The notes under the pieces were generated by a model. The model was given only the letters and a program-made list of their open reading frames with translations, was not told where the DNA came from and did no database searches. This document shows positions 23,511 through 34,912 of a DNA stretch of 64,000 bases, piece by piece. Numbering within the stretch: position 1 is the stretch's first letter; every line of letters starts with the position of its first letter. Source of the DNA: Ditylenchus dipsaci. Taxonomy: Eukaryota; Nematoda; Chromadorea; Rhabditida; Anguinidae. The stretch spans positions 434,001 through 498,000 of the forward strand of contig SADC01000907.1 in assembly GCA_004194705.1 (NCBI GenBank), in the 5' to 3' direction. Position numbers and translations under genes: made by a program.

Positions 23511-24564
23511 TAAAAAGAAACTAAAATGCACACAATAACTGATTTTCAAAGCACTGTCACGTTTTTGAAAGAAACCGTGGCTCTGTCCTATAATAAATTT
23601 ACATTTTTTTGCCTCCTACCCATTTTCGAATTGGCATTGGTTTCCCCTGTTGTTTTTTGATGGTTTGAAAGTTGAAAAAGCTTTAAAACAAAAGAAAAAA
23701 CGAAAAATGGAAAAAAGTCAGTTTCAAAAAAGTATGGCTAGACCAAAGCAAAATGGAAACGTATCCTAAGTAAGTCAGCACCAGAAATTTTCGCATTTTT
23801 TGTTGGTATGAAAAACCAATGGGTAATTTTTATAATAATCTCTTGTTTATTTTTTTCACCCTCTCGAAAATGGACAAAATTTTGGATCTATCTTTGAATT
23901 TTCGGATGCTTAGCCCAAATTTAAAAAGTTAGACCAGTAGAGCTCGTGATTGTTCTGAAAACGAAATTTAATGCTATAGCTATAGTTTCTCACATTCGAG
24001 ATCATTAGATAAAATAGGTGTAAACATTTGAGGCACAAAAGTCAATAAGTCGTTTCCAAAAGATTTTCATCTTCGTTAATGTCACAGATCATCTTCACAA
24101 AGAGCATTTAGTAGCCTTGACGTGCTAATAATACTAAAGCTATTGCAGGTTGCCATGGGTTTTTACTTAAGCCATTTCATTGTGAAATAAAATGACGGAA
24201 ACTTTTTATTTGATTTTTTTGCATCACAAAAAATAACGAGGAACTTTTTTGATATAAACTTTTTTTCAAATGAAAGTTTTGTCATTAACTTTTAATTTTT
24301 TGTTGTTTCAATATGCAAATTTCTTATTACAGTATATCACATCATTTAATTCGGTGCCTTTTATTCACTTTATCCAAAATCAGCTTTCAAACAAACAATT
24401 TGTCCCACAAATTGTTTGTAACACATCGCCAGAACTTGGCAGCGCTCCCATTAGTCAAGCTTTCTGTAAAAGATCTTATTGTTGTTTATATGTCTGTCTC
24501 TTTTCAAACAGTTTTTATTGCTTATCATTAAAAGCGTTTTGTTTTAGTGTATTGTTTTCCAAAA
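23511..24564. promoter_or_regulatory. divergent intergenic region between EF-hand gene and LAMTOR1
   Basis: The distal EF-hand start (23510, minus) and the LAMTOR1 start (24565, plus) face away from each other across about 1 kb. Acceptor-like sites lie next to both starts: TGCATTTTAG 10 bases before the EF-hand ATG and GTTTTAG 17 bases before the LAMTOR1 ATG. No TATA box or named motif was assigned. Confidence 0.45.
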
Positions 24565-27487
24565 ATGTGGAAGTTTCTTGAAGATTTGTGCTGTTGTAAG
24601 GGCCAGCTAGATGACGAGGAGCGCCTTATCGGCAATGAAGATGATATTGAATGGCCTCGCAATGCAAACTCTACAAGGTTATTTTCCATAAAAATAAATT
24701 ACCTCGAGTTAACTTTTTTTATTTTAAGGCACTTAAGCAATGGAGTCAACAATAATTACGCTGGTGTTAGCACATCTTCTAGAACCACTGAGCTACCTCC
24801 GGCACAGCCTCAAGCAAAGACGCAAGATGAAGTGGAAGAAGATGCTTTAAACAAAATTTTGGACAGGATTCAACAGGTTTTTGTGTTGAAAACATAATTT
24901 TAGTGTCATTTATTGCAATTATAGGGTATTATTGATGTTTCCAACTTAGAGAACAATGCTTTGGACATCGATGTGGTCAAGCGAGCTAGGCTGTATGAAA
25001 GTATGAAGGAATCATGGATTTTTTTTTGTTTTATTTATCTCGTAGTTTTAGAAGCTGTCAAAAGACACGACGCTATGGTTGAGAAAAGAAAATCTTCGTT
25101 TACCACTGGTGGGTAAAGACTTTCAGACATCTAAAGGGTCACGTGGAAAGTTTTGAAAAATTGTCAATTTTTCTTTTTGCGTTTTTGGGACTATTCTTTT
25201 CAGCGAATCTCAAAATTGAGTCAGAAAAGTTACCAGAATAACTACTAGAACCAAAATACAGGGTGAGTCATTCTAACTGGTGCTAAAATAGGAACTTCAG
25301 CCAAAGTTTCCCCTCCCCGCCGGGATTGGCTTTTCGTGTTTTAACGTCTTTTGGACGATGTTCAAAGACAAGAAATGGACAGCACACATTTATATAGCGG
25401 GAAGAAAACAAAATTTGACATAACAATATTCAGAAGTATATTCAAAGTTTTTTTCCTTATGCAAAAATTGCACCAGTTTTTGTGACTCACCCTGCAGAGC
25501 TGTTAATTTCATTTAAAAATTAGAAATAATATTAGGTATTATATCAATGTTATTAATAATTATTAATATTTTATTTTTAATATATATATTTTTAAAAATA
25601 ATCTCCCAGTATCACCTGAAAAAATTGAATTTTTTTTTGTATAAAAGACAATGCATCAAATATTTATCTTTTAGAACTTTTTTTGACATGACCTAATATT
25701 GTATATTCTTTATTTTTACACGGGAATTTCTGACTGGAATAACGGCTCCTACTCATTGAAAAATAGATAGTTTTTTCTTGGGCTGGTGAGCAACGAAACT
25801 ATTTAGCTCAGCATTTATTTTCATGCTCAAAAGAAAGCCCTTTGTCTGGGCTTTCTGATATTATGTCGTTTGCCTATATTCAAAAAATAATCATGGGTAA
25901 AAGTTTAAAAAATTGAATCAAGCCGTTTTTTAAATTTTGCACTTTACGAAATTATAGAAATTTTTGTGCAGAAAATTTTAAAAGTGACTGCTTTTTATCA
26001 GGTTATTATTTTGATTTATTTTATTATTTATTTTGAATTATATTTTTATTATTTTGAATTTCACTTCGAATGAGATGGTGTTTTTACTCATTTTGATAGC
26101 GCAAACAAAACAGAGCATCGTGGATACATATCGGTATATAGAAAAAATGTGATTACATGAAAAAAAAATCAGAAAGTTTTCGTAAAGAACGTCATCATGT
26201 AAATGCCCATTTTGTCATTTAGATGTTCTGTCAATCTTTTTGGTAAAAATTTCTAACTTTTTTGTAATTACATACGCTTTTTACGCCAATGTGTATCCAC
26301 GATACTTGGTTTTTCTATCAAAATAAGTAAAAACACTATTTCATTAGAGGTAAAATTCAAAAAACATTCAAATTCCTGATCAAAAGCAGTCTCTCTTCAA
26401 ATTTCCGCCACACTCTCGTGTGGGCTTCTTTCTGACATTTTGAAAATCCGTTACAGGCTTTTCCATGTACTTATTAGTGTAAGTATGACATGCCCGATAA
26501 CAGCCCATACAAGTTCGATCCCTGAAAGATATGTGAAACAAGACAAATTTAAAAGTAGGTTAAAATCATGATACCCGCATCATGGTTTTCCGGCAACTTT
26601 CGGCGGTCCAGTTTCCCTATTTTTATAGAGGATCTGGAAAAAGGGTCAGCACTTCGTTATATAGCTTCCGGGTGCTCTACAAGAATCTGCGAAAAATCTC
26701 TCAGCGATGTATTCGAAAAATAACACTTCTGAAGGTTCCCTAGTTAAATAATTCCGGAATAACAGAATTGACCAGCGCATCTTTGAAGTTGCGCCGTGAA
26801 ATTAGGATATTCGGTGTCTTTAGCTCTAATTTACGGTTTTCAATGTTCAAAGACTCTTAGTTTCGATTTTCTTGATTATCTTTTAAATATTTATCTAGCT
26901 TCAACGCATTCCTATAATACACATGAAGACTGTTTAGAAAACTTATAAAACATTAGACAACATGCCGTATTTACTCTAATAGTAGCCCCGGGATCACTAA
27001 TTTTCAACCTACCCAAAATCGGAAAATTCAAAGTCATTCTCGAGATTTTTGGGTGTCCAACCAAAATCAAAAAAGAGAGATCGGTAGAGCTCGTGGGAGT
27101 TAAGAAAATGCAATAAACAGCTTTTCAAAATACTGACTCTGCTTCGGAATACAGACCCTCAAAGTTGAAGGGGGTCACTATTACAGGGGGCTACTATTAG
27201 TGTTAATTTGGTAGCTTGTAATCAAAAAAGTCTAATTTAGGATTTTCACTGAAATTTTACAAGATTTTATTTCAGTTCCAGACGAGACATCACCTAAAGT
27301 GCAGTTACTATCAGACGTTGGCTTGAGAGCGCAAGAAGTTCTGTCCCGACCACTGTCTGAAGAGCTCAGTCAAGAAGATCTTCATCTTCTGCTAAAAGCC
27401 ACCGACCTGTTCCAAAGTGCATATCGCGCAGGCTCACAGATAGAATGCAAAGAGGAACTGATAGCATACATGAGTTTAGATGATTAA
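24565..27487 (+). CDS. LAMTOR1: LAMTOR1-like Ragulator subunit, 203 residues
   Basis: In other animals p18/LAMTOR1 anchors the Ragulator complex on late endosomes/lysosomes and recruits Rag GTPases and mTORC1. Five exons fit in phase: 24565-24677, 24729-24876, 24925-25000, 25046-25108 and 27276-27487. The conserved core includes an acidic start to the helical part (DEVEEDALNKILDRIQQ), GIIDVSNLENN, VKRARLYE and a C-terminal segment ending near KEELIAYMSLDD (compare KEELVVQF in vertebrates). The N-terminus is MWKFLEDLCCCKG: the Cys cluster for palmitoylation is kept, but the usual Gly2 for myristoylation is absent. Length exceeds the human protein (161 residues) through longer linkers. Intron 4 is 2167 bases and holds at least three repeats. 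An upstream acceptor suggests trans-splicing or a UTR intron. Confidence 0.85.
25259..25494. mobile_element. mariner-like MITE in LAMTOR1 intron
   Basis: CAGGGTGAGTCATTCTAACTGGTGC at the left is inverted at the right as GCACCAG...GTGACTCACCCTG. TA precedes the left end; the right flank reads CA. The interior is noncoding. Confidence 0.7.
26562..26730 (+). repeat. dispersed repeat, copy B
   Basis: Partner of 2123-2290 (see that entry), in the same orientation relative to the plus strand, inside the LAMTOR1 intron. Confidence 0.6.
26964..27203. mobile_element. CCGTAT-family element, right end incomplete
   Basis: The left end reads GCCGTATTTACTCTAATAGTAGCCCC. Near 27180-27200 GGGGGCTACTATTAG gives the inverted internal word, but the terminal AATACGG is missing. 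It ends about 70 bases before the last LAMTOR1 exon. Confidence 0.65.
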
Positions 27488-28457
27488 GACAAAAACACTA
27501 TTATTTATTTCTATGCCATTATTGCCATTCGAAAAAAAATTGAAGTTGATTTGGTTATCGTTGTTAGGCTTGATGATACCTTGTAAAAAGCAAATGTTCA
27601 GGCCAAAAATTATTGCATTAGTAGTTTCTTTCGTAACAAACTTTTTTCTGATGTGTAAATTGTTCTCTTTTACACCAAAGTGCCAATTTCTAGGCTAAAA
27701 TTGTTATTTTGTACTGTCGCCTTATCTGTTTTTGTATGTTTCGAGCAATTTAAATTTTTTATTACTCTAGGTAAAAACTAAGAGTTCTATTTGGATGCCT
27801 CGATTTAAAATTTTTTCACTATAAAAAAATTTCTCGCTACAATAGTTATATATTTGTATAAATATTTAAAAAGAATGAAGCATGTAAAGATTTCTAAAAA
27901 AATCACATAATTTTAAATTAAGTAAAGGCTGAAAATAAATTTTAATTAAAATGACTGCTGAACTAAGTGAACCCATGTCACGCAATAGTATAGTTAAGAG
28001 ACTCTCTGAACTACTAAAATAAGACTAACTCTTTGGCTGAATTTTTATTTTGGAACTAGTTAAAAATAGCCGTCAAAATTAAAAGCCAAGATTCATTTAA
28101 TTATTAATATCACACAATTTAGTCGAAAATTATTGTACCCTAAAGTCAAAATCTGCAAACTAGAGCTAACCTCAGTTTTTTTACATTTTGTCGGATAATA
28201 CAAAGCTTACTAACTAAGCTTACTAACTTTCTAACTAACTCAGAATAAACTAAAAAATTTTAATAATGGAAATAATAACAAAATATAAAAAAAAGTTATA
28301 ATTGGCTCTTAGATTAATCAGGTGGTTTTTTGCTCAACATGTTATTACTATTTTTATGTGGAAACATCTATATGATGTAAAAAATGCTTTTATTACATAA
28401 ATAAAACAAAATGTACAGAAAACAACTAATTTATAAAATTCACAATTTGACAAAAAG
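27488..28457. other. intergenic between convergent genes, no gene seen
   Basis: Very AT-rich sequence between the LAMTOR1 stop and the stop of the Ly6-like gene. It presumably contains both 3' UTRs; nothing else was recognised. Confidence 0.55.
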
Positions 28458-31400
28458 TTACCCGTATAGCAAATCACTGGGGAAAGCCACTATAAAAGGC
28501 ATGATAAGTGTGGCAAATGTTAATACAATCAGTTTTGAGTTAAGAGAATTAAGATGGGAGGCGGCGCTTACACTCTGCAAGTTCTCGTTGCAGTTATCAC
28601 CAGCGCAAGCACAATACAACTCCTCTTCCTCGTTGTTCATCCACTTGTGCGAGCAGCCCAACTGGATGTGGCTATTGTCTGTAACATTGATGCACCCCTG
28701 TTTCTGCAATACAAACATAGCTTACACGTTCAAGGCAATTTAAAAAGCATGACCAGAGCTGACCACTGGCCGAAAACGTGCTCAAGAGGTCTAGATATTT
28801 TCTGACTCTTCCAGACTATTTGAAAAAAGGTTTTTAGTAATAATTAAAACACCAGGCTACAAAATGGTATTCTTCCATCCGAGATATAAAAAAGCAAAGC
28901 TTAGGCGTATAATTAAATTTTTATAAAACGACTGTTTTCTCGCTTTTTGGCCCGTGGATAGTCCTGCTTTAGATTCAACACCAGCAACCCAAATTACCCC
29001 CAGAAATTAGTCAAACAAGGAAAAATAAATATGGTGCCCCTAAGTGTATTGGGGCGATTTGGTCAACAGCCAACTTTATCCACCATGCTTGCAAATTACA
29101 AAAAAATATATAGATTTGGGGTACCTTTCACACCCCTCTCTGGGTTGTACGGGTTGCTATCACAAAGTTCAGGGGAGGAATTGATCAAAGAAAAAAATTG
29201 AATGGTGAAAAAGACCTACGACATGAATAATGGGTGCATTGTGTTGTCCTGAAATAGCTCTTGGTCCACTTGTTCCTCCGCCAGCACTGCTCGCAAATAT
29301 TCTTTGGGTGGCGTACACACAAAAATGACCAGTGCATCTGTTCACGTATGAATGATAAGCAAGTACTGAAGATTTTTACAAAATACCTATTCTGTTTGCA
29401 GCTTGAAGTCACAGCAATATCTTCGGCAGTGACATCACAGTTGGTGCACTCATACATTGCGGCATACCTGTTATGGCCACTACAAATACATCTGTAGTTC
29501 GCTATATTTGTATTCTTTTCCAACTTACTATGAACCAGAAGAAGACGAAGACGCAATTGAGCGAGATTTGTGGCCTAAGCCAGTGAAATAAGGCAATGTG
29601 TTGGCTCTGGAGTAGTCATTGCACAGGTGAGTGTTGCAGATGCAATACTTGTGGGGAATGCCGTTCCCCCTGAAAAAATTCACTTTAGTCGTCTTCGGAT
29701 GTGAATGGTGGAATTTGTCAAACCTGCTTATTGTAACACAAGTTTTGGCTCGATGAAACAAAAGCTCTGGTCCCCTGAATCTTTTAAGGGTCCGGATTAG
29801 ACTAAGGTAAAAGAAACCTGTAGAAATATGGGAGAGAAGGAGGTCCATAGCCACAACCAGATTTTTGGTTTCCATTACCAGTGACTGAAATCTCATGGCA
29901 CCATTGTCCTGTGAATTAGGTTTGTATAATATCGAGAATTAATATCGAAGAATGATCAATAATTTTAAATAAAAAGTAAGGATGAGGACTAGACCGGGAG
30001 TAACCTACCCCGGGTGATAAGGTGGGACCGCCCTACACCAAGCCCTAGTTTAGAAATGGAACAGTTGTGCAAAATTCTCGGTTCTGAAATCCCAAAATTT
30101 ATCGAAGGTCGAAGCTGAAGTTTTTTGTGAAGCACGACCCGCCGCAGAGACAAACCCGATTCGATTTCAAGCCTAGCCATGCCAAGACTTTTTTAGAAGC
30201 CTAATTAATAGAAGCAGAAGCTATTTAATAATCAGAATCTGATTATTAGTTTGATTAATATTCAGAAGCCTAATTAATTAATTTTATTTATTGTATTGTT
30301 ATAGATTAGAAGCACGAAAACTTTGCTTAAAAAAGGTAAAGAATGACCCGGTTCAGCTTGTCTGATCAACTATGCATTTACCTTGGCAAGTTCTATCACA
30401 ATCAGGCTGGCGTTCCGAACACTCCCTACAAGTTACATTTCGACGGGGAATGGCTCGCATCAGAATAGCGTCATTACAAAATCACCTAAATTTTGTAGAT
30501 TTTATCATTCACTACTTCATTCATTCATTGCAAACAGTAAAAAGTAATGTCTACCCCTGCAAATACACTGGATGTGGTTGGCATAGTGGTCATAATCACA
30601 GCCTATCAGATTAGACCGCGTTCTTGCTGGCTTTTTGACACATCCTTTGGTTATCCTGTATATTCCTGATAGTTCTGTCGGCTTCTTCTCGATAAAACAG
30701 AAATCGGCTTCGCAAACGCCCATCTGCAATCATGAAATTTGTTTTTGTTTGCTTTTTGAAGTATTCTCCAGGGTGTAACACAAATTTTTCGCTTCCTTCA
30801 AGAGTAAAACTTTTGTAAACTCTGAATTCGGGAACCGGATTCGTACGCAGCATCATGTTTTTTTTAATAAAACTGCTCTCTAAATCTAAAAGTCGAATTT
30901 TAAATTCCTTCCAATACAACAAACATTTGAACTTTGAAAAAAACAGAATCATTATTCCAAAAACCTGTTGTCTCGAAAAAGAATTCGGCGGAAGTTTTCA
31001 ATATAAACAGAAAATAAACCATGTTGAACATAAATTCTGTGTCAGATTTTCAAGTTTACAAAAGTTTTACGTCAAAATGTTTTTTGCAATTGCATGAAAT
31101 TGCATGGGCAGAGATCGTAACATTACTGGTTCAGAGGGACAGCTAACCCCTGTATAGTTATTATTTTTCAATTTTTTGTCACCATCGTTATTCGATCTGA
31201 AATTCTGCAGGAGAACGTACTTTAACAAGAGTCTCTTAGTACGCTACCTAATAGAGTAAACACTTTTGAAAAATTATGAGAAAATTTAATAAAATCCGTC
31301 AATAAAAAATTTGCCCCAAAAAAGAGTGAAATTTGCTCATTGAAAAAGTATATTTGAATCATAAAAAACGATTGCCAAAAAGAGCCAGGTTCGAAAATTG

Positions 31401-32148
31401 CAGTTTAAGGATTCTTGCAGAAAGTGCTAAAGGTGTGTATTTTAACACCTCAAACAGGTTAGTTGCTGTTCTTTATGGCTTGTTCACGTTGTTAGAGTTA
31501 GAGTTGGAGTTAGAGTTCGGGTAAGAGGTGTTTATGTACTCAAAAACCCGAACTCTGACTCTAACTCGATAATGTTCACGTACATCGAGTAAGAGTTCGA
31601 GGTCGAGCTTGAAAATTTTCATGTATATAGCTTAGATAGCTCAGAATCTCACCCCAAAGCCGTCTAAAGCCACTAAAAGTTAGTTTTTGGGGGGTTTGCT
31701 ACAAGGGAATCCAAGTTATATGCATCAACACCTTCAAATTTAACCTCGAACTCTAACTCGAGGTACATGAACACTCTCGAGTTAGAGTTAGGATCAGAGG
31801 TGTTCACGTAACCAAAACCCCGAACTCTAACTCGAACTCTAACAAGGTGAACAAGCCATTAGGCAATTACTGGATTTGAAAATTTCTCGACTTTGCAAAC
31901 CATCTTTGCCTATTTTAAAAACTAGATACTTATTTCAACCCGAAAATTAAATAAGGCTCATCATTTTATATATATGGACAAAGTCTATTTTTCATTACCT
32001 GGCAATTGCAGGGAAAGTTGCCGTGACAAGTTCCGGCACAGCTGTAGCAGAATTTAGCTAAAGTCCTGTCACTCAGCAATACAATAACTAGCAATACCAG
32101 CAGCGATTTGGAGTGAAGCCAAATGGCCAGTAAATTTAATGGAAGCAT
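28458..32148 (-). CDS. multi-domain Ly6/uPAR-like (three-finger) surface protein, model partly uncertain
   Basis: Probably a secreted or GPI-anchored protein. The first exon (32148-31999) gives a signal peptide followed by KFCYSCAGTCHG. Exon 30723-30555 completes a Cys-rich domain (CEADFCFIEKK, KGCVKK, IGCDYD, CICRG). Exon 30485-30382 should supply the closing D-x-C-N and open a second domain (CRECSERQPDCDRTCQ). Further coding DNA at 29770-29531 ends a domain with CICNTHLCND. Exons ending at 29387, 29337-29220 and 28703-28458 form a third domain (CTNCDVTAED, CTGHFCVYA, YCACAGDNCN) followed by a hydrophobic C-terminus typical of a GPI signal. Problems: at 30475-30485 one base is missing to keep frame, the middle-domain exon limits (29380-29890) are ambiguous, and TAG at about 29531 could end a first gene. 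It may therefore be one gene or two. Confidence 0.6.
31476..31858. mobile_element. PIF/Harbinger-type MITE with GTTAGA words (383 bp)
   Basis: TGGCTTGTTCACGTTGTTAG at the left is matched in inverted form at the right (TAACAAGGTGAACAAGCCA); TTA flanks both ends (31473-31475 and 31859-31861). Both subterminal parts are runs of GTTAGAGTT / AACTCTAAC words. It sits in the first intron of the Ly6-like gene. Confidence 0.85.
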
Positions 32149-33172
32149 TCTTTTTGAGCTAGCACAGCAGAAGTAGCCTGTGGATGGTTTAGCAAACGAT
32201 CACGCATTTTCCTTCAATAATTGATATGTTCTAGGCTAAAACAATTAGATAACTACTAAGTAAACACACAAAATAACATACTGAAAACATTAACTTCTTA
32301 ATCCACTTTTTTGAAAGTGGAGCAAAGTGTAATAAAAGATGGATGATATGCTTTCGTTCCTTTATTTTGCCCCAACAATCACTCTTTTAAGACAAATGTT
32401 TGAACAGAAGTTGAGCCAGATGCTTATAATAATGAATGGGAGAATAGAGCTATTTATTGGCTGATCTTGGCTTTACACTCCCAGAAACCGATTACTCTTT
32501 TTATTTCCCGCAAGGGTCAATAATATGCTTTTGCAGGGTTTTATAATTAAATAAATATTTGGAAGAATTGAAGAATTTGAAAGGATGCATATCTAGCTAG
32601 CCATATGGGACAACTGTGGGTCATTTAAAAAATATAAAAGGGCATTGCGCTACTAAAAACCTTTATGAAAACTCGAAAAGAAAAATATTACTTTAAAAAT
32701 TTTCTTAAAATACCAATACCGTTCTGAGAGCAGTAGAATTTTTGAAATTGGAGTTGGTGGCAGGGTACTGCACAGGGTATAATTACTAATGAAATTAATA
32801 CCAAAAATTAAATTCGATACTTTGAACTCAATACTTTCGAGTACTTGACTCGAGATACTCGAAAAAGTTCCGATATTACTCGGAATTACTCGGTTTCGAG
32901 TAATAAACTTAAAGAGCAAAAAAGCATCTCCGTCGTTCAACTTTTCGAAATGCAGCTGTTTTCATAAGACACTGTCATTAAGCAATATTTATAAATTTAA
33001 TATTTAGCAATTTTTGAAGCAAGAAAAGAGCACTTTTAAGGATTAAAGATTTCGCTTCCTGTTTTGTTTTTGAAAAGTAAGTATTTTGAATAAGCTGTTT
33101 TGACTTTATATTAATTAAGAATTTTTTTCTATTCTCCTTCATTATGATTTTTAGAGTTCACTCTGTGAAACA
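32149..33172. other. gene-free AT-rich DNA
   Basis: This is the upstream region of the Ly6-like gene. It contains a cluster of ACTCG / CGAGT words at 32825-32910 that form weak inverted pairs. No gene was recognised. Confidence 0.5.
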
Positions 33173-33372
33173 TACCGCATTTACTCTAATAGTAGCCCGG
33201 GGCTGCTAATTTTCAACCACCTTCTTTGGAGGGCCACAATTAGAGGGGCGCAAAATGGCATGAATAGACCATTTTCAGAGGGCTACCATTTTTCAAGCTC
33301 CCTTCAGGGGTGGTGGGACTACTATTAGAAAGGGCTGAAACTAGAGGTGGGGCTAGCATTAGAGTAAATACA
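33173..33372. mobile_element. CCGCAT/CCGTAT-family element with GGCTACTATTAG words
   Basis: Left end TACCGCATTTACTCTAATAG, right end CATTAGAGTAAATAC; internal words are GGGGCTAC and GGGCTACC. Compare 26964-27203. Confidence 0.7.
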
Positions 33373-33654
33373 CTACTATGGCACTACATTTAGAATTATT
33401 AAACTTATTATTTAATTTAATTTTATCTCAGTTATTGTCGTCGCGCGTGTTATCGACGTAGAATGTGGGCCTCAAAGATTTAAAATCCGAATGTTCACAG
33501 AGTGCGCTTAGAGATGTTTTGGAATTAGATAATAACTGATAAAAAAGAAACGAAAAGAAAATGTACTCTCGGAATTTGTAAACAAAGAAATAATTCTTTT
33601 TTACAAAAATTTCAATAAAAACATTCTTGCCTCATATGGTCAAACAAATGGTCA

Positions 33655-34510
33655 ATCTTAAAGGGAGGATGAAAGCTGTCAAGGAGATAGTCTCGACATG
33701 AAAGGATTATACCAAGTTTTGTGTTTTTTAGATATGGTTTTGGAGCCATATTTTGTCGACAATCCGGTGTTGTGGTTTTAGACAATCTTGTTCAAAATTA
33801 AAAGTTGGCTTAGAATCATCAATATCAGAATTCGAAAATTTCTTCTTCTTCGAAAACTTCAAAAAGTGCCCTAACAATCAAAATTTAACAAGAGACTGAT
33901 TAACCTTTTTTCGATGTTTTTCCCATTTCCTTTTTCCGCTTTTAGGGCATTTTGCAAAGGAATCCAAAATTCTGATATTGATGATGCTGATACAACTTTT
34001 GATTCTGCACAAGTTGGTCCGGCATCGCATCACCAAGTTGTCGACAAAATATGGCTCTAAAACCACATTTGAAAACACAAAACTTGGTAAAATCCTTTCG
34101 TGTCGAGACTATCTCCTTAAAGGGGGAAGCTACTTAGGTTTCAAAAAGTGGCTTCCATGGCGCAGTGCGTAAGTGCTCGCGTTTTTTGGCCCAAAATGGT
34201 GTTTTTTGGTTTTGCAGGTTTAAACCCACGTAGGGGCACACTATTTTTTTTGGCTTGTTTGGCCAGTTTAGAGGTAATTTGGGTCGCTGATCCCGAATCT
34301 GGCGTCAAAAAAAGTCTAATTGCCTCTAAACTGGCCAAACAAGCCAAAAAAAATAGTGTGCCCCTACGTGGGTTTAAACCTGCAACATCAAAAAAACACC
34401 ATTTTGGGCCAAAAAACGCGAGCACTTACGCACTGCGCCATGGAAGCCACTTTTTCAAACCTAAGTAGCTTCCGCCCCTTTAACAGCTTTCACCCCTCCT
34501 CCTTTAAGGT
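33655..34510. mobile_element. inverted-repeat element interrupted by SINE dimer
   Basis: 33660-33735 (GGAGATAGTCTCGACATGAAAG) is inverted at 34090-34125 (CTTTCGTGTCGAGACTATCTCC). The outer end GATGAAAGCTGTCAAGG is inverted only after the palindrome at 34122-34476, as ACAGCTTTCACCCC near 34480. This shows that the palindrome was inserted into the right arm. Confidence 0.65.
34122..34476. mobile_element. head-to-head dimer of a tRNA-derived SINE
   Basis: This is a palindrome of about 350 bases. Each arm starts TGGCTTCCATGGCGCAGTGC and has tRNA-like promoter boxes: an A-box-like TGGCGCAGTGCGTAAGTGC and a B-box-like GGTTTAAACCC. The tRNA-unrelated body (GGTAATTTGGGTCGCTGATC, GGCGTCAAAAAAAGTCTAA) recurs at 56240-56508. 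The arms are not functional tRNA genes, because the anticodon and acceptor stems do not pair. Confidence 0.75.
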
Positions 34511-34912
34511 GGACCGAGCACTTGAATATTGAGATTGTGAGCACGCCTCTTTGAAAAAATCTATATTTTATTTACTTCTGAAAAATAAAAAGATTATTAT
34601 CAATAAATTGTCAGTCGAAGGGGCAAGTTATCGCGTTACACAGACTATTTCAAATTCAAAAGGCAGGGATCAGGAAAATCAAAAAAAATGTTTGAAACAT
34701 AAATTTGTCACCTTTGAAGGGAAAATATGCAATGAAAAACACTTTTAGAGTATAACAATTTCATCAGGGATAAAGTGCGGGAGTTGGCTGACTCTTTTTT
34801 TGCAAAATGACAAATTCTTATTGCATAATAATTCTTTTTTAAATTGATCTAGTCCCCGCATCTATATTGCCCGTGTAATGCGCTGGTCTACCCTTTAAAA
34901 TATAGTAATAAT

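Noticed and set aside
29830..29892. Candidate extra Ly6 exon (TGNGNQKSGCGYG...)
   Set aside because: Phase would allow it, but skipping it joins CDRTCQG directly to DQSFCFIE, which mirrors domain 1 better.
34148..34230. Possible tRNA gene
   Set aside because: A- and B-box-like words are present, but arms do not fold into a cloverleaf and the body matches a SINE.
34141..34468. Mirror-image open frames on both strands
   Set aside because: They are a direct result of the SINE palindrome, not genes.
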